A stretch of DNA of 18,114 nt from Lachnospiraceae bacterium. GTDB taxonomy: Bacteria; Bacillota; Clostridia; Lachnospirales; Anaerotignaceae. This document shows, piece after piece, positions 13,775 to 18,114 of this stretch (positions are counted from its first letter, which is position 1; every line of letters begins with the position of its first letter). The translations under genes and the position numbers were made by a program. Location: assembly GCA_019422065.1 (NCBI GenBank), contig JAHZEA010000027.1, positions 1 to 18,114 of the forward strand, written 5' to 3'. The notes below the pieces were generated by a model. It was not told where the DNA came from and ran no database searches. It was given only the letters and a program-made list of their open reading frames with translations.

Positions 13775-14329
13775 ATGAAAAAACGTATCTTATCTATGGC
13801 AGCTATATCATGCCTCATTCTGTCTTTGACAGCTTGTGGAGGAGGTAATGCATCTTCATCAGCTGCATCAGCTTCAGCAAGTGCATCAGCTTCAGCAAGT
13901 ACATCAGCTGCAACTTCGGCTGAGACATCAGCAGAAACTACTTCTGCAGAAACAACTTCTGCAGAAACAACTGACAGTGAAATGCCTACACTGGAAGACT
14001 ATTTTGAATCTGATATAATGCAAACTGCAATTGGTGCAACTTTAGAACAGTATGAAGCACAAGGTATAAGCGCTGCAGTATATGCTGAAGGTGATGAGCT
14101 TCACTACGACTTTACTATGAAAGATGTTGAAACTACTGAGGAAGATAGAGCTACTTACGCAGATGCACTTAAGACAAGCATGGAAGCTAATGCAGCATCT
14201 TTCACAGACATAGCAGTTCAGGTAAAAGAAGCTGTTGCTAATGAAGTTATAGTTGTTGTAGTTAGCTACTATGACGGAGCAGGAAATGAAATCTATACTC
14301 AGTCATTCTCTTCAGCTGACGCAGAATAA
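13775..14329 (+). CDS. Putative Ser/Ala/Thr-rich lipoprotein, DUF4854-like
   Basis: A 184-residue predicted lipoprotein. MKKRILSMAAISCLILSLTAC is the signal peptide with lipobox LTAC, giving a lipidated cysteine at residue 21. Residues about 25-68 are a low-complexity Ser/Ala/Thr/Glu linker built from short tandem repeats. The folded part (about 70-184) starts MPTLEDYFES and ends VVVSYYDGAGNEIYTQSF, resembling DUF4854 lipoproteins of gut Clostridia; that name is from memory of the pattern and is moderately sure. There is no GGAGG before the ATG, only AAGAAA, which is odd in this window. It is less AT-rich than its surroundings and is monocistronic, with a clear terminator. Function unknown. 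Confidence 0.85.
   Translation: MKKRILSMAAISCLILSLTACGGGNASSSAASASASASASASTSAATSAETSAETTSAETTSAETTDSEMPTLEDYFESDIMQTAIGATLEQYEAQGISAAVYAEGDELHYDFTMKDVETTEEDRATYADALKTSMEANAASFTDIAVQVKEAVANEVIVVVVSYYDGAGNEIYTQSFSSADAE
13865..13975 (+). repeat. Two short in-frame tandem repeats in the lipoprotein linker
   Basis: The 18-bp unit GCATCAGCTTCAGCAAGT occurs twice, identical, at 13865-13882 and 13883-13900. A 15-bp unit, GCAGAAACAACTTCT, occurs at 13931-13945 (one change), 13946-13960, and in part at 13961-13975. Both are multiples of three, so copy-number change would alter linker length without a frameshift. Confidence 0.9.
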
Positions 14330-14341
14330 TTCTAAACTAAT

Positions 14342-14370
14342 GGTGCCGTATTATACGGCACCTTATTTTT
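14342..14370 (+). terminator. Intrinsic terminator of the plus-strand lipoprotein gene
   Basis: GGTGCCGTA-TTA-TACGGCACC (14342-14362) is a perfect 9-bp stem followed by TTATTTTT, 13 bp past the stop. The 14371-14619 sequence after it is A/T-rich with nothing recognisable. Confidence 0.95.
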
Positions 14371-14619
14371 ATAGTATTAAATGTAATATTCATATTCTAT
14401 GCTTATTTATAACAATTTTGAATTGAAATTTTATAGATTTTCATTTAACAAAAAGCATATTATTCTAATTAACTTATAATGTACTTTTTTAATTTTGATT
14501 TTCCAAATAAATATAAATTTGTTTTGGCTTATATCAAGATTTTTGAAATATGTTTATAAAAATTATTTGCTCTTAATTTATTTAAAACCTTTGTCTTATC
14601 TAATTTACGCTTCCCCATA

Positions 14620-15501
14620 TTATAAAATTAAATTTATAAGTGTTTTTGCTGCTGCACTTATTGGGTGCTGCTTATCATATACCATGCATATATGCCGTTG
14701 AGGAATTTCTTCTTTTAAATTTATACTAATAATTTGGTTTTGGTTTATAGCTTCCTTAGCCATTGTTTCAGGTAAAAAAGCAAGCCCTAATTCACTTTTT
14801 ACCAATGGCAGTATTTGGTCTGTAGTTGCTACTTCTATGTCAGGATTTAACTCTACCCCATTAGATATAAATAACTGGTGATAAAACTTATATGTCATTG
14901 TTTCTTTAGCAAGGCAAATTAAAGGATAGTTTTGTAAATCATTCAGCGACAATACTTTAGCAGATAGTGAAGCAAATGTATTACCACCAACAAGAATATC
15001 ATTAAATGGCTGTAGTCTTACTTCTTTTAAAGGCGGTTCTACATTTATAGGCGTTGAAACAACTGCAAAATCTATCTCGCCGTTTTTAACAGAACGAACC
15101 GCTTGAGGAGTTGAGTGGTTATATATCTTTAAACGAATATGTGGATATTTTTTATGAAAATCCTTTAATTTTTCAAGTAAGTATATATTTAATGCAATTT
15201 CACTTACTCCAACAGATATACTTCCATGCTCTAAACCTGAGTTGTCGCTTAATTCAGATTCGGCTTTTTGTATCTGTGCAATTGCAGAAGCTACATGGCT
15301 GTAAAGTTGCTCACCTTCAGGTGTAAGCTGCACTCCACGATTAGTTCGTATAAAAAGTGTACAGCCAACTTCATGTTCAAGGCAGTTCATTGCGCGTGTA
15401 ACATTAGGCTGACTGCTTCCTAAAGCATGAGCCGCCTTTGTTAAATTCTTGTATTTAGCTACATAATAAAAAATTTTATAGTATTCAAAATTAACATTCA
15501 T
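14620..15501 (-). CDS. LysR-family transcriptional regulator
   Basis: A 293-residue LysR-type regulator. The N-terminal winged HTH is classic: FEYYKIFYYVAKYKNLTKAA, LGSSQPNVTRAMNCLE, then LFIRTNRGVQLTPEGEQLY. A linker helix and a two-lobed substrate-binding-like effector domain follow (about 90-293), with GSISVGVSEIALNIYLLEKL and GEIDFAVVSTP. The start has AGAGGTGA 9 bases upstream. It is divergent from the YoaK-type gene and probably controls it. The effector is unknown. Confidence 0.95.
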   Translation of the reverse strand: MNVNFEYYKIFYYVAKYKNLTKAAHALGSSQPNVTRAMNCLEHEVGCTLFIRTNRGVQLTPEGEQLYSHVASAIAQIQKAESELSDNSGLEHGSISVGVSEIALNIYLLEKLKDFHKKYPHIRLKIYNHSTPQAVRSVKNGEIDFAVVSTPINVEPPLKEVRLQPFNDILVGGNTFASLSAKVLSLNDLQNYPLICLAKETMTYKFYHQLFISNGVELNPDIEVATTDQILPLVKSELGLAFLPETMAKEAINQNQIISINLKEEIPQRHICMVYDKQHPISAAAKTLINLIL

Positions 15502-15517
15502 AAAACATAGTCACCTC

Positions 15518-15555
15518 TATTGTTATATCAAATACTTATATCTATCATAACAATA
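15518..15555. promoter_or_regulatory. Candidate LysR binding site between lysR and the yoaK-type gene
   Basis: TATTGTTAT (15518-15526) and ATAACAATA (15547-15555) are perfect 9-bp inverted arms with a 20-bp spacer, in the intergenic region and close to the lysR start. The right arm could serve as the -35 (TTGTTA) of lysR, which fits autorepression. Confidence 0.55.
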
Positions 15556-15575
15556 ATAGCTTTTACATATTACTA

Positions 15576-15605
15576 TTGACTTAGTATAATTGTTTTCGGT
15601 TATAA
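15576..15605 (+). promoter_or_regulatory. Possible promoter of the yoaK-type gene
   Basis: TTGACT (15576-15581), 18 bp, TTATAA (15600-15605). It lies about 20 bp past the inverted repeat, a position suitable for LysR activation. Confidence 0.5.
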
Positions 15606-15690
15606 AAACAAGCATAGTAATTTAAACAAAACTGTATTTATATCAAACATGAATTATTGTTTTATATAAATTTAAAGAGGTAATTATAAA

Positions 15691-16506
15691 ATGATTTCGG
15701 TTAATAAAAACAATATAAAATCAGCTATTAAGCGCCGCCATAAAGGCCAAATGTCGGAATCATTTTTAACGGCTGCGTTTTTATCGCTTTCAGGCGGCCT
15801 ACAGGACGCATATACTTATATTTTTCGAGGCAATGTATTTGCAAATGCACAAACCGGAAATATAGTTTTGCTAAGTCAAAGCTTATATGAAAAAAACTGG
15901 GCTGTATCAATGCGCTACCTTATACCGCTACTTTTTTTTGCATTTGGTATAATTATAGCTCAATGGGTTCGTGAGTCATATAAATATGCCCAAAGCTTAC
16001 ATTGGCGGCAGCTTGTTTTGTTATTTGAAATATTATTGTTATTTATTGTAGGCTTTTTACCAGATAAACTTAATGTGTTTGCAAATGCACTTGTTTCTTT
16101 TTCCTGCGCTATGCAAGTACAAGCGTTTCAAAAAGTAACTGGCTATACGTTTTCAAGCACAATGTGTATAGGAAATATTCGCAATGCCATGGAATCGTTT
16201 TATATGTTTAAAAAATCGCATGACCGAAAACTGCTGAAAAAATCTATGCGTTATTTAGAAATCATTTTATTGTTTGGTTTTGGTGCCGTTATTGGCCGAC
16301 ATTTTATTTCAAAATTTGGTTCAGGTACAATATGGATTTCATGCTTGCTTTTGTTGTTCTGTTTTTGCATAATGTTTATTCGTGAAGAAATAGAGGAACA
16401 TCCTGAAATAATAAAAGATGAGGAAGCGATTTTAAACGACGTTAAAGATATAAAAAATAAAACTACAGCAGTTAAAAATATGATAAAAAATGATATAAAA
16501 AAATGA
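15691..16506 (+). CDS. YoaK/DUF1275-family membrane protein
   Basis: A 271-residue integral membrane protein of the YoaK (DUF1275) family, whose substrate and role are not established. About six hydrophobic segments are visible after a basic N-terminus of about 25 residues. LSLSGGLQDAYTYIFRGNVFANAQTGNIVLL is split here by family motifs SGGLQDAYTY and FANAQTGNIVLL, the strongest diagnostic features. A later conserved run is CAMQVQAFQKV then TFSSTMCIGNIRNA. The C-terminal 50 residues are charged and Lys-rich, probably cytoplasmic. AGAGG lies 10 bases before the ATG. It is divergent from lysR, which is probably its regulator. Confidence 0.92.
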   Translation: MISVNKNNIKSAIKRRHKGQMSESFLTAAFLSLSGGLQDAYTYIFRGNVFANAQTGNIVLLSQSLYEKNWAVSMRYLIPLLFFAFGIIIAQWVRESYKYAQSLHWRQLVLLFEILLLFIVGFLPDKLNVFANALVSFSCAMQVQAFQKVTGYTFSSTMCIGNIRNAMESFYMFKKSHDRKLLKKSMRYLEIILLFGFGAVIGRHFISKFGSGTIWISCLLLLFCFCIMFIREEIEEHPEIIKDEEAILNDVKDIKNKTTAVKNMIKNDIKK

Positions 16507-16613
16507 ATCAATCTAACAAAATAATAATACTAGCTAATTGATTTAGATAGAATTATTTTATAGCAGCCTATATAAAATACTATAGCATTTGTTTTTCTCT
16601 CACAGATTTACAT

Positions 16614-16648
16614 AAAAATAGCGCCTATGGTTTTGTCCAAGGCGCTAT
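16614..16648 (-). terminator. Terminator between the convergent yoaK-type and 102-residue genes
   Basis: ATAGCGCCT (16618-16626) and AGGCGCTAT (16640-16648) are perfect 9-bp arms. On the minus strand five T follow, serving the 102-residue protein gene. On the plus strand AAATTTTATA follows, so weaker termination of the yoaK-type gene is possible. The 16507-16613 sequence before it is A/T-rich with nothing recognised. Confidence 0.85.
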
Positions 16649-16687
16649 AAATTTTATATATTACTTTACTATTGTTTAGAGTATAAT

Positions 16688-16996
16688 TTATTCCTCAACA
16701 GCAAAGTTTTCGTTAGAAAATATAAATGCTGTTTTTACACAGTCAATAGCTATTACCATTGTATACGTATCCGCTTTATATATCATTGAATTACCGTTTT
16801 TCTTAACAATAACGGCTGTATTGCGTTTATCTTCACTTGTCCAGTATATTAAAAAACTAAAGTCATCTTCTTCCTTAACAGCCCATTTTAAGCTTTCAAG
16901 AGGTTTAATAAAAAAATCATCATCACATTTGAAATGCTCCATTAGCTCTTTTTTCGATGCAATATAATTTTTCAAGAAATCCTTTTTGTTAGACAT
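16688..16996 (-). CDS. Hypothetical protein, 102 residues
   Basis: I do not recognise this protein. The start MSNKKDFLKNYIASKKELME is chosen because GGAGG lies 7 bases upstream; a frame from 17032 would add 12 residues without a site. It has an amphipathic, charged N-terminal third, then beta-like segments such as FSFLIYWTSEDK and TAVIVKKNGNSMIY, and no signal peptide or membrane segment, so it should be cytosolic. It has its own TTGACA promoter and a terminator and lies 82 bp after uvrA, on the same strand. Any link with DNA repair is not supported. Confidence 0.7.
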   Translation of the reverse strand: MSNKKDFLKNYIASKKELMEHFKCDDDFFIKPLESLKWAVKEEDDFSFLIYWTSEDKRNTAVIVKKNGNSMIYKADTYTMVIAIDCVKTAFIFSNENFAVEE

Positions 16997-17046
16997 TATT
17001 TTTCCTCCGATATCTATTATTAAAGCCTCCATGAGCCTACCTATTT

Positions 17047-17075
17047 ATGGTACAATTTAAAGGAATTAATGTCAA
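17047..17075 (-). promoter_or_regulatory. Promoter of the 102-residue protein gene
   Basis: On the minus strand a perfect TTGACA (17070-17075), 17 bp, TACCAT (17047-17052). The -35 box lies between the arms of AATTAAT (17064-17070) and ATTAATT (17078-17084), a perfect 7-bp inverted repeat at the end of uvrA that could be an operator. Confidence 0.6.
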
Positions 17076-17078
17076 CAA

Positions 17079-18114
17079 TTAATTGAGGTATTTTTTTAGG
17101 TATTTTCCTGTATATGAGCGGTTATTTTGACAAATTTCTTCAGGCGTACCTGCACAAATTACCTCTCCTCCGCCGTCGCCGCCTTCTGGTCCTAAATCAA
17201 TAATATAATCGGCAGTTTTAATAACATCAAGGTTATGCTCTATTATAACAACTGTGTTTCCGCCTTCTGCCAATCTCTGCATTATATCGCATAATTTATG
17301 AACATCAGCAGCATGAAGCCCTGTTGTAGGCTCGTCTAATATATACATTGTTTTGCCTGTTGACTTACGGCTTAATTCTGTTGCAAGCTTAACCCTTTGG
17401 GCTTCGCCACCAGAAAGAGTTGTTGATGACTGTCCTAATTTTACGTAAGAAAGACCTACATCATATAATGTTTGTAACTTTGATTTAAGCCTTGGAAGAT
17501 TGCCAAAAAACTCCAAAGCTTCCTCAACAGTCATATCAAGTACATCAGCAATAGACTTTCCTTTGTATTTAACCTCAAGTGTTTCGCGGTTATAACGTTT
17601 ACCACCACATACCTCACAAGGAACAAAAACATCCGGCAAAAAGTGCATTTCAATTTTAATTAGTCCGTCTCCTCCGCAGGCTTCGCATCTTCCGCCTTTA
17701 ATATTAAAACTAAATCTGCCCTTTTGATATCCCCGCATTTTAGCCTCGTTTGTTTGGGCAAAAACATCTCTTATCAAATCAAAAAGACCTGTGTAAGTAG
17801 CCGGATTGCTTCTTGGTGTTCTGCCTATAGGTGACTGGTCAATGTTTATTACTTTGTCCAGTTTTTCCTCGCCGGTTATGCCTTCGCTTTTTCCCGGCTT
17901 AAGCTTTGCTCTGTTTAAATCACGAGCTAAAGATTTATAAAGTATTTCATTAACAAGTGTGCTCTTGCCTGAGCCGCTTACACCGGTAACACATGTAATT
18001 ACTCCCAAAGGAATATTAACATCTATATTTTTTAAATTATTTTCACTTGCTTTGTGTATTGTAATAAAAGCGTCTTTATTCGGCTTGCGCCTTTCTTTAG
18101 GAACTGGTATTTTT
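17079..18114 (-). CDS. uvrA: Excinuclease ABC subunit A, C-terminal part, cut by window edge
   Basis: UvrA is the damage-recognising ATPase of nucleotide excision repair and loads UvrB. The visible 344 residues are the C-terminal third of a protein usually about 940 long; the frame stays open to the right edge (first complete codons read KIPVPKERRKPNKDAF), so this is not a short gene starting at 18008. In order: Walker A GVSGSGKST; zinc finger CEACGGDG ... CEVCGGKR (C-X2-C, about 20 residues, C-X2-C); ABC signature LSGGEAQRVKLATEL; Walker B and D-loop ILDEPTTGLH; H-loop IIEHNLDVIK. All catalytic motifs of the second ATPase domain are intact. Confidence 0.98.
   Translation of the reverse strand, partial: KIPVPKERRKPNKDAFITIHKASENNLKNIDVNIPLGVITCVTGVSGSGKSTLVNEILYKSLARDLNRAKLKPGKSEGITGEEKLDKVINIDQSPIGRTPRSNPATYTGLFDLIRDVFAQTNEAKMRGYQKGRFSFNIKGGRCEACGGDGLIKIEMHFLPDVFVPCEVCGGKRYNRETLEVKYKGKSIADVLDMTVEEALEFFGNLPRLKSKLQTLYDVGLSYVKLGQSSTTLSGGEAQRVKLATELSRKSTGKTMYILDEPTTGLHAADVHKLCDIMQRLAEGGNTVVIIEHNLDVIKTADYIIDLGPEGGDGGGEVICAGTPEEICQNNRSYTGKYLKKYLN

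Noticed and set aside
13865..13975. CRISPR-like array
   Set aside because: The repeats are head-to-tail without spacers, are multiples of three, and lie inside a coding region.
13836..14018. Plus-strand frame rich in Gln/Leu/His
   Set aside because: Frame-shifted reading of the Ser/Ala tandem repeats inside the lipoprotein gene.
18008..18008. Start of the UvrA fragment at 18008
   Set aside because: The same frame continues without a stop to the window edge and encodes typical UvrA sequence (KERRKPNKDAF, ASENNLKNIDV), so this is an internal Leu codon.

Overview
The window is low-GC DNA from a Gram-positive anaerobe of the Clostridia type, probably Lachnospiraceae-like. This is inferred from the strong AT bias, GGAGG-type ribosome binding sites, a tryptophan T-box leader, lipoproteins with an LTACGG lipobox, and the mix of MarR/YczE, YoaK and CopA-like genes. 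No species can be named from sequence alone. No rRNA, tRNA, CRISPR array, phage gene or intact insertion sequence was seen.

Positions 1-5700 (minus strand) hold a tryptophan biosynthesis operon read right to left: sigma-A promoter, T-box leader with a UGG (Trp) specifier, then trpE, trpG, trpD, trpC, trpF and the first part of trpB, which runs off the left edge. The genes are tightly packed or overlapping and encode the enzymes from chorismate to tryptophan, except trpA, which would lie outside the window. The leader is the most notable regulatory element. After the T-box it carries two intrinsic terminators in tandem, and the second has a 13-bp stem placed just before the trpE ribosome binding site.

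Positions 5772-8861 (minus strand) hold a marR-yczE pair (repressor plus membrane protein, 2 bp apart, palindromic operator candidates upstream), a secreted lipoprotein with its own promoter and terminator, and a stand-alone catabolic-type threonine dehydratase.

Positions 9199-11835 hold a P1B-type heavy-metal ATPase without an N-terminal metal-binding domain (minus) and a divergent TetR-family regulator (plus). Their predicted promoters face each other across a GAACA/TGTTC palindrome. Positions 11836-14370 are an AT-rich stretch with a long inverted repeat, a secreted protein with a copper-amine-oxidase-N-like domain (minus), a 640-bp non-coding gap, and a repeat-bearing Ser/Ala/Thr-rich lipoprotein (plus).

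Positions 14620-16506 hold a LysR regulator divergent from a YoaK/DUF1275 membrane protein, with a 9-bp inverted repeat between them. Positions 16688-18114 (minus) hold a small unknown protein and the C-terminal third of uvrA, which enters from the right edge.

Most of this is ordinary chromosomal content. I found no convincing new multi-gene system. The items best worth a second look are the tandem terminators in the trp leader, the face-to-face metal-ATPase/TetR control region, and the 63-bp inverted repeat at 11982-12044.
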